Source of the DNA: Bacillus sp. REN16
GTDB lineage: Bacteria; Bacillota; Bacilli; Bacillales; Bacillaceae_L
Assembly: GCF_020731355.1 (NCBI RefSeq)
Contig: NZ_JAJFZK010000005.1
Location: forward strand, 186,001 to 250,000
Length of the DNA stretch: 64,000 nucleotides
Reading direction: 5' to 3'
Of this stretch, positions 24,465-33,782 are shown piece after piece (the stretch's first letter is position 1; each line of letters starts with the position of its first letter). The position numbers were made by a program, and so were the translations under genes. Under the pieces are notes generated by a model, which searched no databases, had not been told where the DNA came from, and worked only from the letters and a program-made list of their open reading frames with translations.

Positions 24465-24833
24465 ATGTCTATCGATAAAATCTCTTCTAGTACAACGATG
24501 AACTTCAACACAGACTACTTTCAACGAAAAATATCAAATGAAACTGAAAATAAAGGGGAAAGTGTTTCTGTCCCTCAACAAAAATTAAACCAGAGTGAAA
24601 AGGAAGACCCAAAAGACAACGTTAAACAGGTAATCGACAGCCTGAATAAATTTTTAGAACCCAATAACACATCATTAAAATTTGAACTCCATGAGGAACT
24701 TAATGAATATTACGTGACAATCGTAAACGATAAGACTCATGAAGTTGTTCGGGAAATTCCTTCTAAGAAAATATTAGATATTTATGCAGCGATGACGGAA
24801 TTTCTAGGATTTGTTGTAGATAAAAAGATTTAA
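24465..24833 (+). CDS. flaG: FlaG family protein (YvyC)
   Basis: 122 aa. A disordered, polar N-terminal half is followed by the compact FlaG domain with 'VIDSLNKFLEPNNTSLKFELHEEL' (read in part), 'YYVTIVNDKTHEVVREIPSKKILDIYAAM' and 'EFLGFVVDKKI'. FlaG proteins limit filament length in some bacteria; the Bacillus member (YvyC) sits at the start of the fliDST operon. RBS TAGGAGGAAA. fliD starts 15 nt after the stop. Confidence 0.92.
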   Translation: MSIDKISSSTTMNFNTDYFQRKISNETENKGESVSVPQQKLNQSEKEDPKDNVKQVIDSLNKFLEPNNTSLKFELHEELNEYYVTIVNDKTHEVVREIPSKKILDIYAAMTEFLGFVVDKKI

Positions 24834-24848
24834 AGGCGGTGAGCACCA

Positions 24849-26921
24849 ATGAATATGCGTATTGGTGGATTGGCAAGTGGAATGGATATTGACCAGATCG
24901 TGAAGGATTTAATGAAGGCCGAGCGGATTCCACTGAATAAAATGAATCAACAAAAGCAGGTACTTGAATGGCAGCGTGATGATTACCGTAGCATGAACTC
25001 TCTACTCCTTTCGTTACGTGACCTATCGTTTAATATGAAGCTTTCTTCCACATATCGTGCGAAAAATACAACATCTTCAAATGAAAGTAAGGTTACGGCA
25101 ACAGCAAGTGCAGCTGCTGGAAATGTGGCATACACACTATCAAAGGTAGACAAGCTTGCGACAGCAGCTACAAAGGTAAATGCTGGGGATATAAGAAAGG
25201 ATAAAGATTCCTTTGATACGAATGCAAGTATCTGGAGTCAAAAGGCTAATTTCGATAATACCGGCTTTAATTGGAAAAAGGGCGGACTTGTAAAGGAAAC
25301 AAAAAAAATTACTGAGCCTAGTAAAACTGTAAACCTTAGTAATACGAATATAAAGATTGATCAAGAATCGATTGATAATATGCAAGTTAAGGTAAATGGA
25401 AAAAGTTATACGGTCGTAACTGATCCAACCAAGCTTAATGAGAATACTGTATTTTTAGACAGAACTAACATTGATAATCCCAAATTAACATTTGCAAATA
25501 ATATTGAAAAAGGTAGCACTGTTTCAGTTGATTATTTTATTGATAACTACTCACAAGAAATAACAGTACCAAAGCCATCTGATACGGCTACGAATCCTAA
25601 TACTACCTTCCAGCTCTCAAAGGGTTCCTTATCAACTGAGGGGATGTCCATAAAGGTTACTACTAAAGCTGGTGGAGAAACTACTTATACTCCAATCTAT
25701 TCTACTAGTGATTGGGAGGCAATGACTGATAAAACGGGGTATGTGTTAGTTGATCAAGAAACAGGTAAACTAACATTTTCAACAAGCCTTGCAGAGGGCG
25801 ATATCATCAAGGCCGATTATAAACAAAACTATTTTTCATTTGGTCTTGAAACCTTCAATGAAAATGGGGAATCGGTTAAAGAAACATTCTCTGTGGAAGG
25901 GTCAAGTTCATTATCAAGTATTATGAACCGAATTAGTAGTTCATCTGTTGGTGTGAATGCATTTTACGATGATTTTAAAGGTCAGGTTACTTTGACACGG
26001 TCTCAAACAGGAAACTTTAATACAGCTGGTGATGAAATCAAGATCACAGGCGATTTTCTAAATAATGTCTTGCAGTTTAGCGCATCTACCGAAACCGGTG
26101 GTAATAACGCAGAGTTTACAATCAATGGACTAAGCACGGAACGTCATTCCAATAATTTTACGATTAATGGTGTAAGTTTTACATTAAAGGATACATTCGA
26201 TACTCCTGTAACCGTCGGGGTCACAACAAATACGGATACAGTTGTAGATAACATCGTTAATTTTGTTGAAAAATACAATGAAACCATAACAAAAATTAAC
26301 GAAAAATTGAATGAAGAACGTTATCGTAGTTATCAACCGTTATCAAGTGAAGAGCGGGAAGCATTATCGGATAAAGAGGCTGAGCTTTGGGAGGAAAAAG
26401 CGAAGAGTGGTTTGATCCGACGTGATTCCATGTTATCGAGTGGTTTAAATCAATTCCGTATGGATTTGTATTCACCAGTAACGAATCTTTCGGTTGATTC
26501 TACTTTCAATCAGTTAGCTAGTATTGGGATAAAAACCACGGCTAATTATATGGATCGTGGGAAGTTAGAAATTGATAAAGCGAAACTTAAAGAAGCAATT
26601 GAAAAGAATCCGGAGGCAGTTGAAAAACTATTTACAGCAGATGGAAGTACTTATGCTGAAAAAGGTCTCGTTAATCGTCTATATGATAGTTTAACTGCAA
26701 CAATGGACAAGGTAAGTGAGCGCGCTGGAAAATCCACTTGGACAACACAGAAATACACAATCGGTAAGAACCTTGACCGTTTGGATGATAGTATCGACCG
26801 TTTCGAAGACCGCCTTGTCCAAATCGAAGACCGCTACTGGCGCCAATTCACTGCAATGGAAAAAGCAATACAACGAGCTAATCAACAATCTGCATACCTC
26901 ATGCAGCAATTTAGCTTTTAA
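24849..26921 (+). CDS. fliD: FliD, flagellar filament cap (HAP2)
   Basis: 690 aa, clearly longer than B. subtilis FliD (about 500), because of an enlarged, Thr/Ser-rich middle region. The N-terminal FliD_N motif is 'RIGGLASGMDIDQIVKDLM'. The C-terminal FliD_C part has 'GLIRRDSMLSSGLNQFRMDL', 'LASIGIKTTANYMDRGKLEI' and a terminal coiled coil ending 'ANQQSAYLMQQFSF'. The cap helps flagellin fold at the filament tip and is exposed at the surface, which fits the variable middle. AAAGGCGG precedes the ATG; a Met two codons later is an alternative start. Confidence 0.95.
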   Translation: MNMRIGGLASGMDIDQIVKDLMKAERIPLNKMNQQKQVLEWQRDDYRSMNSLLLSLRDLSFNMKLSSTYRAKNTTSSNESKVTATASAAAGNVAYTLSKVDKLATAATKVNAGDIRKDKDSFDTNASIWSQKANFDNTGFNWKKGGLVKETKKITEPSKTVNLSNTNIKIDQESIDNMQVKVNGKSYTVVTDPTKLNENTVFLDRTNIDNPKLTFANNIEKGSTVSVDYFIDNYSQEITVPKPSDTATNPNTTFQLSKGSLSTEGMSIKVTTKAGGETTYTPIYSTSDWEAMTDKTGYVLVDQETGKLTFSTSLAEGDIIKADYKQNYFSFGLETFNENGESVKETFSVEGSSSLSSIMNRISSSSVGVNAFYDDFKGQVTLTRSQTGNFNTAGDEIKITGDFLNNVLQFSASTETGGNNAEFTINGLSTERHSNNFTINGVSFTLKDTFDTPVTVGVTTNTDTVVDNIVNFVEKYNETITKINEKLNEERYRSYQPLSSEEREALSDKEAELWEEKAKSGLIRRDSMLSSGLNQFRMDLYSPVTNLSVDSTFNQLASIGIKTTANYMDRGKLEIDKAKLKEAIEKNPEAVEKLFTADGSTYAEKGLVNRLYDSLTATMDKVSERAGKSTWTTQKYTIGKNLDRLDDSIDRFEDRLVQIEDRYWRQFTAMEKAIQRANQQSAYLMQQFSF

Positions 26922-26937
26922 AGGAGTGTAACGTAAA

Positions 26938-27339
26938 ATGGCAATCGGAAATCCATATCAAGCCTATCAATCAAATTCAGTTACAACTGCATCACCAGGT
27001 GAGCTTACGTTAATGCTCTATAATGGTTGCATAAAGTTTATTAAACTTTCTCGCAAAGCGATTGAGGAAAACAATATACAAGAAAAAAATACTAACCTTC
27101 AAAAGGCGCAAAACATCATTCGTGAGTTCATGGTGACATTGGATATGAATGTGGAAGTGTCCAAAAACATGATGGCGATGTATGATTACATGAACCGTCG
27201 TTTGATGGAAGTGAATCTTAAGAATGACCTTGAAATTTTAGCTGAGGTTGAAGGCCTTGTAACTGACTTCCGCGACACATGGAAGCAGGTTATCCAAGTA
27301 AACCGCCAGCGCCAGCATGGTCAAGGTGGACAAATCTAG
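26938..27339 (+). CDS. fliS: FliS, flagellin export chaperone
   Basis: 133 aa, four-helix FliS fold, recognised by 'NPYQAYQSNSVTTASPGELTLMLYNGCIKFI', of which the parts 'YQAYQSNSV' and 'SPGELTLMLYNG' are diagnostic. FliS binds the flagellin C-terminal D0 helix in the cytoplasm and carries it to the export gate; the region it binds is the part of Hag that introns 2 and 3 interrupt. Stop TAG overlaps the GTG start of fliT by one base. RBS AAAGGAG. Confidence 0.95.
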   Translation: MAIGNPYQAYQSNSVTTASPGELTLMLYNGCIKFIKLSRKAIEENNIQEKNTNLQKAQNIIREFMVTLDMNVEVSKNMMAMYDYMNRRLMEVNLKNDLEILAEVEGLVTDFRDTWKQVIQVNRQRQHGQGGQI

Positions 27340-27689
27340 TGAATCCATTAGTTGAGCTATATCGGATCACGAAGGAATTACACGGATTGTTGAGTGAGCC
27401 TGTTCAGCAGGAAAAAAGAGATGCGTTGATCGAAGCGATCAATAGATTTCTGGATGAGCGCGAGCAGCTCATCTCGGACATCAAACCTCCTTACACAGAG
27501 GAAGAACAAAAACTCGGTACTGAAGTAGTCCAAATGAATGTCTTTATTGATGATAAACTTGAATCCCTGAAAAATGATATCCAACAGGACATTGCGAATC
27601 AAAAGAAGCGTAAAACATCCACAACAAAATACATTAATCCCTATCAATCAGCCCCTGCTGATGGGATGTTTTTTGATAAGAAGAAATAG
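27339..27689 (+). CDS. fliT: FliT, flagellar export chaperone of FliD
   Basis: 116 aa from GTG 27339, which overlaps the last base of the fliS stop (TAGTG), with AAGGTGG upstream; the frame can be read from 27279, inside fliS, but that is not a likely start. The small helical protein has 'LVELYRITKELHGLL', 'DALIEAINRFLDEREQLI', 'IKPPYTEEEQKLGTEVV', the usual Bacillus FliT pattern. FliT-like chaperones hold FliD before export. Ends the operon at a strong terminator. Confidence 0.9.
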   Translation: MNPLVELYRITKELHGLLSEPVQQEKRDALIEAINRFLDEREQLISDIKPPYTEEEQKLGTEVVQMNVFIDDKLESLKNDIQQDIANQKKRKTSTTKYINPYQSAPADGMFFDKKK

Positions 27690-27693
27690 GGGA

Positions 27694-27727
27694 ATGCCAT
27701 CTTTAACCGGATGGCATATCGTTTTTA
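27694..27727 (+). terminator. Intrinsic terminator of the fliDST operon
   Basis: Stem ATGCCATC (27694-27701) with GATGGCAT (27710-27717), followed by ATCGTTTTTA. Confidence 0.85.
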
Positions 27728-27840
27728 TAAATAAAATTCATAAAGAAAATCCCTCGACATTTGTTACTATCAGTCATAAAGATTTTTATTTCCAATAATA
27801 ATTATTATGATATACTGAAAAAAGAAAGGATTGATGTGTA

Positions 27841-28746
27841 TTGCCAGACTATGATTATTTATGGAAAACCGTCATCTCAGACCTCTTCGAAGAATTCCTC
27901 TTATTTTTTGCCCCTGATCTTTATGAAATGGTAGACTTCTCACACCCTCCCGAACACAAAGAACAAGAATTTCACAAAATTTATCCTGATGCCATTTCGA
28001 AAAATCGGGAAGTGGACAAACTAATTGGTGTGAAGTTAAAAGATGGGAAGGAACAATGGATTTTAATACATATTGAAATTCAAGGAGACCGTGAAGAAGA
28101 TTTTCCGAAAAGGATGTTCCAGTACTACTATCGAATTTTGGATAGATATGATCAAGATCTTTATACCCTAGCGATATATTCTGATTCTTCCCCAACCTTT
28201 AAGCCCGACCACTACTGTACCCGATTTTTTGGAACCGAACTTACCTATACATATAATACCTACAAAATTTTAGATCAAAATGAAAAAGAGTTACTACAAT
28301 CTAGAAATCCATTTGCATTGGCTATCCTTGCTGGACTATATTTAATTAAAGGTAAGAATCATCCAATTAAAAAGTTTGAATATAAAAAAGGGTTGGTTCG
28401 GCTTTTATTTAAGGAGTATGATTATCCTCGGGAAAAAGTTGAAATGTTATTGGTCTTTATTGACCATCTTTTAGTATTACCAGAAGAAGAATCAGGCAAA
28501 CTAGCAGAAGAAATCTATCCATTTATTGAAAAGGAGGCTTTAGAAATGGGATTATCAATTGAGGACACTTCATTTGCGAAATATTACAAAAAGCAGGGCG
28601 TAGAAGAAGGAAAAAATTTGGGGAAAGTCGAAAGGTCATACGAAATAGCCCGAAACATGGTAAATGAAGGATTTTCAGTTGAAGTGATCAATAAAATGAC
28701 GGGCATAGAAAAGGATGAAATATTAAAATTAATTAAAAGGTTATAA
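27841..28746 (+). CDS. Rpn/YhgA-like PD-(D/E)XK nuclease
   Basis: 301 aa with TTG start 27841 behind GAAAGGA. The N-terminal 'DYLWKTVISDLFEEFLLFFAPDL' and the core 'REVDKLIGVKLKDG' leading to 'WILIHIEIQG' give the D..(E)xQ nuclease signature of the Rpn (recombination-promoting nuclease, PD-(D/E)XK) family, followed by 'FPKRMFQYYYRILDRY'. The C-terminus is helical with a short HTH-like end ('EGFSVEVINKMTGIEKDEILKL'), also common in this family. Rpn proteins are DNases found in many variable copies per genome; roles in recombination and phage defence have been described for some. It lies between fliT and hpf, where B. subtilis has no such gene, and is probably a recent arrival. Confidence 0.85.
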   Translation: MPDYDYLWKTVISDLFEEFLLFFAPDLYEMVDFSHPPEHKEQEFHKIYPDAISKNREVDKLIGVKLKDGKEQWILIHIEIQGDREEDFPKRMFQYYYRILDRYDQDLYTLAIYSDSSPTFKPDHYCTRFFGTELTYTYNTYKILDQNEKELLQSRNPFALAILAGLYLIKGKNHPIKKFEYKKGLVRLLFKEYDYPREKVEMLLVFIDHLLVLPEEESGKLAEEIYPFIEKEALEMGLSIEDTSFAKYYKKQGVEEGKNLGKVERSYEIARNMVNEGFSVEVINKMTGIEKDEILKLIKRL

Positions 28747-29062
28747 AATGGAGGGTACCATTATTTTTTCCCGAAATCCCCAATATTCCTCCCATATTTT
28801 GGACATACTACTACTGAAGGATCCTTCAAGCACTCCATCTAAGAAACCACACAAGTACCATTCATAACTCGCCTTAGACATGCATATATTTTTACACCTA
28901 CACATATTGTTTACAAATTTACATTAACAGCAAACAGGAGGAGAATTTGGGATTACTATGTCCGTTTTCTGCTGGACGATGTACCTGTCTCTAACACCCA
29001 AGCCGTTTCCTTTACAATGTTTACAATTTCACAATTTCTTCAAATTTCCTAGAAAAAAAAGC
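28747..29062. other. Non-coding gap upstream of the hpf promoter
   Basis: The stretch is AT-rich and holds no gene I can support. A GGAGGAG at 28937-28943 is followed by an ATG 14 nt on (28958), but that frame runs through the sigma-H-like promoter and has no recognisable product. Confidence 0.5.
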
Positions 29063-29088
29063 AGGAATTGGGGAGGGGTGTGTAGAAT
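29063..29088 (+). promoter_or_regulatory. Sigma-H-like promoter of hpf
   Basis: AGGAATT (29063-29069), 12 nt, GTAGAAT (29082-29088) fits the sigma-H consensus (RnAGGAwWW-N11-12-RnnGAAT) without mismatch. In B. subtilis hpf (yvyD) is transcribed by sigma-H and sigma-B, so the site is expected here. A GTTTAA/GGGTAT sigma-B pair was not found. Confidence 0.75.
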
Positions 29089-29199
29089 TAGTACATATAA
29101 CCTTAAATTAAAAAGGGTTATATTGTTACACAGGTTGGTTACCCTAAACAGGGTCTTGGCTGTGTCCAATGCATTAGAGTTTAAAGGAGGAGTTCATGT

Positions 29200-29757
29200 A
29201 TGAATTACAACGTTCGTGGTGAAAACATTGAGGTAACTCCAGCATTGCGAGAATATGTGGAGAAGAAACTAGGCAAGCTTGAACGCTATTTTGACGGCAC
29301 TCCAGATTCAAAAGTAAATGTTAATTTAAAAGTGAATAATGCAAAGGATCATAAAATAGAGGTAACGATACCTATGCCTCAGCTGTTACTTCGTGCAGAG
29401 GAATCTAATGAGGATATGTACGCGGCAATCGACATTGTGACCGATAAGCTTGAGCGTCAAATCCGTAAACATAAAACCAAAGTCAACCGTAAGCTTCGTG
29501 AAAAGGGTTCTACCAAAACAATGTTTGCTAATGGTGGAGCTGGCACTGCAACAGCGGTTCAGGAAGCAGAGGATGAGGATTACGAATTAGTTCGTACGAA
29601 GCGTTTTGATTTGAAACCGATGGACAGTGAAGAGGCAATTCTGCAAATGAATATGCTTGGCCACAACTTCTTCGTTTTCACTAACGCTGAGACGAATATT
29701 ACCAATGTCGTATATCGCCGTAAGGATGGCAAATACGGCATCATTGAACCTAGCTAA
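29200..29757 (+). CDS. hpf: Hpf, long-form ribosome hibernation promoting factor
   Basis: 185 aa: the long form. N-terminal S30AE domain ('MNYNVRGENIEVTPALREYV', 'VNVNLKVNN', 'HKIEVTI') binds the ribosomal decoding centre, and the C-terminal dimerisation domain ('VRTKRFDLKPMDSEEAILQM', 'GHNFFVFTNAETN', 'VVYRRKDGKYGIIEP') joins two 70S ribosomes into inactive 100S dimers in stationary phase or stress. RBS AAAGGAGGAG. It follows the flagellar operon and precedes secA, as in B. subtilis, though here with dgcK-like and Rpn genes in between and before. Confidence 0.97.
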   Translation: MNYNVRGENIEVTPALREYVEKKLGKLERYFDGTPDSKVNVNLKVNNAKDHKIEVTIPMPQLLLRAEESNEDMYAAIDIVTDKLERQIRKHKTKVNRKLREKGSTKTMFANGGAGTATAVQEAEDEDYELVRTKRFDLKPMDSEEAILQMNMLGHNFFVFTNAETNITNVVYRRKDGKYGIIEPS

Positions 29758-29770
29758 ATAACGAATCCAA

Positions 29771-29807
29771 AGAGTGCAGTCTAATCCATTAGGCTGCCTC
29801 TTTTTTG
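29771..29807 (+). terminator. Intrinsic terminator of hpf
   Basis: Stem AGAG-T-GCAGTCTAAT with ATTAGGCTGC-C-TCT and T6 (29771-29807). Confidence 0.85.
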
Positions 29808-29902
29808 AGAAAAATAGGGGAAAACCCCCATAGCCAAAACGTTTTCCATCATAGATAATACAAGTACAAGCCTACCGATTCTTACATGAAGCAGGGATAC
29901 CT

Positions 29903-30970
29903 ATGACAAATATTCTACAACCCACTCTATCCAATATTGCGATCATTTTGTTCATGTATTTATGCATGAGCAGTTTGGTGTCGAATCGAAAGTCGATCAA
30001 CAAGTATCTATTTTCAATGAGCGTTCTTATTGTTACCTCGGCGTGCGTCATTTTTCTCTTTTATTTGCCGATCCGCTATGAGGGGTACCTATTTGATCTT
30101 CGTCTTGTTCCTTTGGTGGTGTTCTCCCTTTTGTTGGGATGGAAGCATGCGATTCCTGCACTTGTGATTGCGGTTAGCTGGAGGCTCGGTATGGGAGGAG
30201 CGGGAGCTTTGCCGGGCGTGTTGTTTGGGATGACATTCCCTGTGTTACTGGCTCTTCTTTTTCATAAAAAAGATAGGGCGATGCCTAGCCCGATTTCGTT
30301 GGCTCTCTTAATGACGGCGAGCTGGCTGTTATCGGACCTGCCGATTCTTTTTCTTGTGCCGAATGGTCTAGAGGTGTTTCGTGAAATTTATCTTGTGCGG
30401 TTTTTTGGACTGCAGTTGTCTGCGTTTATCTTGTATTTTTTCATTTCCCAGCTGGACAGGGAAGTGGTGTTAAAGCGAAAACTCAAGTTTTATGCGGAAC
30501 GTGATCCTTTGACCGGGCTTTATAATATGCGTTATTTTGAGAATCGGATTAAAAAAATGTCGAGCACACGTACTGCATATATCGTGATGATTGATATTGA
30601 TCATTTTAAAAAGATTAATGATACGTTTGGTCACCTTAATGGTGATTCGGTTTTAAAAAATGTGGCAGCAACACTTTCGAATCTTATTCCGACACACTGT
30701 TCCGTACTTGGACGTTATGGGGGTGAGGAGTTTATTTTGTATTTAGAGGTGGATTCGAAGGAAAGGCTGATGAATCTTGTTTCTGGCATTCTTAGTGGGA
30801 TAGAGCGAACTCCCTTTTATGCCGAAGACAAGAAGCTGAACATCACTGTGTCAATTGGGGTTGCGGAACTCAAGGATGCAACGAAACTCTATCAAGCCAT
30901 TGAAAAAGCGGATAACTCCTTGTATGCGTCAAAGCAAAATGGCCGAAATCAAATTAGTTATGCGATGTAA
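29903..30970 (+). CDS. Membrane diguanylate cyclase (5TM-GGDEF, DgcK-like)
   Basis: 355 aa. Five to six membrane segments (about residues 8-190), of the 5TM-5TMR_LYT type, including the conserved 'GWKHAIPALVIAVSWRLGMGGAG' (read in part). A GGDEF domain follows from about residue 195: 'DPLTGLYNMRYFE', 'VMIDIDHFKKINDTFGHLNGD', and the active-site loop 'RYGGEEF' near residues 271-277. The intact GG(E/D)EF suggests an active cyclase that makes c-di-GMP from two GTP. The size and layout resemble B. subtilis DgcK. c-di-GMP lowers motility in Bacillus, which fits the setting beside flagellar genes, but linkage is inference. RBS is weak (CAGGGA). Not present at this place in B. subtilis. Confidence 0.88.
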   Translation: MTNILQPTLSNIAIILFMYLCMSSLVSNRKSINKYLFSMSVLIVTSACVIFLFYLPIRYEGYLFDLRLVPLVVFSLLLGWKHAIPALVIAVSWRLGMGGAGALPGVLFGMTFPVLLALLFHKKDRAMPSPISLALLMTASWLLSDLPILFLVPNGLEVFREIYLVRFFGLQLSAFILYFFISQLDREVVLKRKLKFYAERDPLTGLYNMRYFENRIKKMSSTRTAYIVMIDIDHFKKINDTFGHLNGDSVLKNVAATLSNLIPTHCSVLGRYGGEEFILYLEVDSKERLMNLVSGILSGIERTPFYAEDKKLNITVSIGVAELKDATKLYQAIEKADNSLYASKQNGRNQISYAM

Positions 30971-30995
30971 GTATCCTTAGGGGTACTTTTTTCGT
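30970..30995 (+). terminator. Intrinsic terminator of the GGDEF gene
   Basis: Stem AGTATCC (30970-30976) with GGGTACT (30981-30987) then TTTTT. Confidence 0.8.
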
Positions 30996-31107
30996 CTTTG
31001 TCGAAATGGCACTAATCACGAAACCCGATAATATTTTACCCTTGTCCTATTTAGTGGTAAAATAGAAGATATTTCGTTAAGGTCTGATTTATATTTTTTT
31101 TGGATAT

Positions 31108-31129
31108 CAGTCAGCCGATTGGCTGATGC
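31108..31129 (+). promoter_or_regulatory. Hairpin in the secA leader
   Basis: CAGTCAGCC-GATT-GGCTGATG forms a 6-8 bp stem (core 31111-31126) without a T run, 27 nt before the secA start. No known regulator site is recognised; it may stabilise the mRNA or affect translation. Confidence 0.45.
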
Positions 31130-31155
31130 GAATTTACGATAGAGGAGCGTACATA

Positions 31156-33666
31156 ATGCTTGGAATTTTAAACAAAGTTTTTGATCCAAACAAACGCACA
31201 ATCAAGCGCTTGGAAACACTCGCAGATAAAATTGATGCACTCCATCCTGAGATGGAGAAGCTTTCTGATGAAGCCCTTCGCAACAAAACCGAAGAGTTCA
31301 AGGAACGTTACCAGAAAGGTGAAAAACTTGATGATATTCTAGTTGAAGCTTTCGCTGTTGTTCGTGAAGGTGCAAAGCGTGTGTTGGGTCTGCACCCATA
31401 CCGCGTGCAGCTCATGGGGGGGATTTCCCTGCATGAGGGAAATATTTCCGAGATGAAGACTGGGGAAGGTAAAACGTTAACCTCCACAATGCCTGTTTAT
31501 TTAAATGCGATCACTGGTAAAGGCGTTCACGTTGTTACAGTCAACGAATACCTTGCTAGCCGTGATGCGCATGAGATGGGCCAGCTTTATGAGTTTTTAG
31601 GTCTATCGGTTGGGTTGAACTTAAACTCCATGTCTCGTGATGAAAAAATTGAAGCGTACCGCGCTGATATTACGTACGGTACGAACAATGAGTTCGGTTT
31701 CGATTATCTGCGTGATAACATGGTTCTGTATAAGGAACAAATGGTACAGCGTCCGCTTTATTTTGCTGTGATTGACGAGGTTGACTCGATTTTAATTGAT
31801 GAGGCGCGTACACCGTTGATTATTTCCGGTTCCGCTCAAAAATCGACTTCACTCTATGTGCAGGCGAACGGATTTGTAACGACTCTTAAAAAAGAAGAAG
31901 ACTACACCTATGATGAAAAGACAAAAGGTGTTCAGCTTACTGAAGAAGGGATTTCAAAGGCTGAGCGTGTGTTCGGTATTGAAAACCTATTTGATATTGC
32001 AAATGTAGCCTTGATTCACCATATCAACCAAGCGTTAAAAGCGAATGCAAGTATGCATCGTGATATTGACTATGTGGTGGACGAAGGGGAAATCGTGATC
32101 GTTGACCAGTTCACCGGTCGTCTGATGAAGGGGCGTCGTTATAGTGAAGGCCTTCACCAAGCGATTGAGGCGAAGGAAGGCGTTGAAATTCAAAATGAAA
32201 GTATGACACTTGCGACGATTACGTTCCAAAACTATTTCCGTATGTATGAGAAGCTTTCAGGTATGACGGGTACAGCGAAGACAGAGGAAGAGGAATTCCG
32301 CAACATTTACAATATGAATGTTGTCGTGATTCCAACGAACCGTCCGATTGCTCGTGATGACCGTCCTGATTTGATTTATAAGTCTATTGAAGGGAAGTTC
32401 CGTGCGGTTGCTGATGATATCGCAGAGCGCCATGCAAAGGGACAACCTGTCTTAGTTGGTACGGTTGCGATTGAGACGTCTGAAATCATTTCGAAGTTTT
32501 TATTGAAAAAAGGCGTAAAACATAATGTCTTGAATGCGAAAAACCATGCACGTGAGGCTGAAATTATTGAGAATGCTGGGCAAAAGGGTGCGGTTACAAT
32601 CGCGACAAACATGGCCGGCCGTGGTACCGATATCAAGCTTGGCGAAGGTGTGAAGGATCTTGGCGGACTTGCCGTTATTGGTACAGAGCGCCATGAGAGC
32701 CGTCGTATTGATAATCAGCTTCGCGGACGTTCTGGTCGTCAAGGGGACCCTGGTGTGACTCAGTTCTATCTGTCGATGGAAGATGAGCTTATGCGCCGTT
32801 TCGGTTCTGACAATATGAAAAATATGATGGAGCGTCTCGGAATGGATGATTCCCAGCCAATCCAAAGTAAGATGGTCTCAAAAGCGGTTGAGTCTGCGCA
32901 AAAACGTGTTGAGGGTAATAACTTTGATGCGCGTAAACAGCTTTTACAATATGACGATGTGCTTCGTCAGCAACGTGAGGTTATTTACAAACAGCGTTAT
33001 GAGGTTCTTGCTTCTGAGAATCTACGTGATGTTGTAGAAAGTATGATCAAATCTTCTCTTGACCGTGTCGTTCACGCTCAAACGCCTAAGGATGAGGTGG
33101 AGGAAGACTGGAACTACAAAGGAATCATTGATTATGTCAATGCGAATCTTTTATTTGAGGGCGACGTGACAGAGAATGACCTTCGTGGTAAAGAGCCAGA
33201 AGAAATGTCCGAGCTCATTTTTGAAAAGGTAAAAGAGCGTTACGATGAAAAAGAAGCGCAAATTGAACCAGAACAAATGCGTGAATTTGAACGCGTTGTC
33301 GTACTTCGTGCCGTTGACAGCAAGTGGATGGACCATATTGACCAAATGGATCAGCTTCGTCAAGGGATTCATTTACGTGCATACGGTCAAAATGACCCAC
33401 TTCGCGAATACAATTTCGAAGGCTTTGCGATGTTCGAAAACATGGTTGCTTCGATCGAGGATGATGTTGCGAAGTTTGTAATGAAGGCGCAAATCCGCAG
33501 CAATCTTCAGCGTGAAGAAGTGGCGAAGGGGCATGCCGTTCAACCAAAAGAAGGCGGCGAAGAAAAGCCAAAGAAACGCCCTGTTCAAAAAGCAGTTAAC
33601 ATCGGCCGTAATGATCCTTGCTACTGTGGCAGTGGTAAAAAGTTCAAGAATTGTCATGGTCAATAA
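31156..33666 (+). CDS. secA: SecA, preprotein translocase ATPase
   Basis: 836 aa from ATG 31156 (AGAGGAG 7 nt upstream, and '[16 protein letters not shown]' is the usual start); the frame's earlier ATG at 31126 lies in the leader hairpin. NBD1 shows 'MKTGEGKTL' (Walker A) and '[20 protein letters not shown]' (Walker B), the preprotein cross-linking domain follows, then NBD2 with 'NMAGRGTDI' and 'RQGDPG'. The helical scaffold is near 600-780. The C-terminus carries the SEC-C zinc motif '[14 protein letters not shown]', which binds SecB or membrane lipids. SecA drives export of unfolded proteins through SecYEG. Its length is normal for Bacillus SecA. Confidence 0.98.
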   Translation: MLGILNKVFDPNKRTIKRLETLADKIDALHPEMEKLSDEALRNKTEEFKERYQKGEKLDDILVEAFAVVREGAKRVLGLHPYRVQLMGGISLHEGNISEMKTGEGKTLTSTMPVYLNAITGKGVHVVTVNEYLASRDAHEMGQLYEFLGLSVGLNLNSMSRDEKIEAYRADITYGTNNEFGFDYLRDNMVLYKEQMVQRPLYFAVIDEVDSILIDEARTPLIISGSAQKSTSLYVQANGFVTTLKKEEDYTYDEKTKGVQLTEEGISKAERVFGIENLFDIANVALIHHINQALKANASMHRDIDYVVDEGEIVIVDQFTGRLMKGRRYSEGLHQAIEAKEGVEIQNESMTLATITFQNYFRMYEKLSGMTGTAKTEEEEFRNIYNMNVVVIPTNRPIARDDRPDLIYKSIEGKFRAVADDIAERHAKGQPVLVGTVAIETSEIISKFLLKKGVKHNVLNAKNHAREAEIIENAGQKGAVTIATNMAGRGTDIKLGEGVKDLGGLAVIGTERHESRRIDNQLRGRSGRQGDPGVTQFYLSMEDELMRRFGSDNMKNMMERLGMDDSQPIQSKMVSKAVESAQKRVEGNNFDARKQLLQYDDVLRQQREVIYKQRYEVLASENLRDVVESMIKSSLDRVVHAQTPKDEVEEDWNYKGIIDYVNANLLFEGDVTENDLRGKEPEEMSELIFEKVKERYDEKEAQIEPEQMREFERVVVLRAVDSKWMDHIDQMDQLRQGIHLRAYGQNDPLREYNFEGFAMFENMVASIEDDVAKFVMKAQIRSNLQREEVAKGHAVQPKEGGEEKPKKRPVQKAVNIGRNDPCYCGSGKKFKNCHGQ

Positions 33667-33674
33667 TAATTGTT

Positions 33675-33711
33675 GAAAAGGTGAGAGCCAAGCTACTCAC
33701 CTTTTCTTTCG
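33675..33711 (+). terminator. Intrinsic terminator of secA
   Basis: A perfect 11-bp stem, GAAAAGGTGAG (33675-33685) with CTCACCTTTTC (33696-33706), then TTTC. Confidence 0.8.
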
Positions 33712-33782
33712 AAAAAAACGGGACTAATCCCCCGAAAATGAGTAAGATATAAAAGAAGAATTTACATCTTGGAGGAAATTTT

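Noticed and set aside
28958-29203. 81-aa frame before hpf, behind a GGAGGAG
   Set aside because: The spacing to the ATG is 14 nt, the product is of odd composition, and the frame spans the sigma-H-like promoter and the hpf ribosome site.
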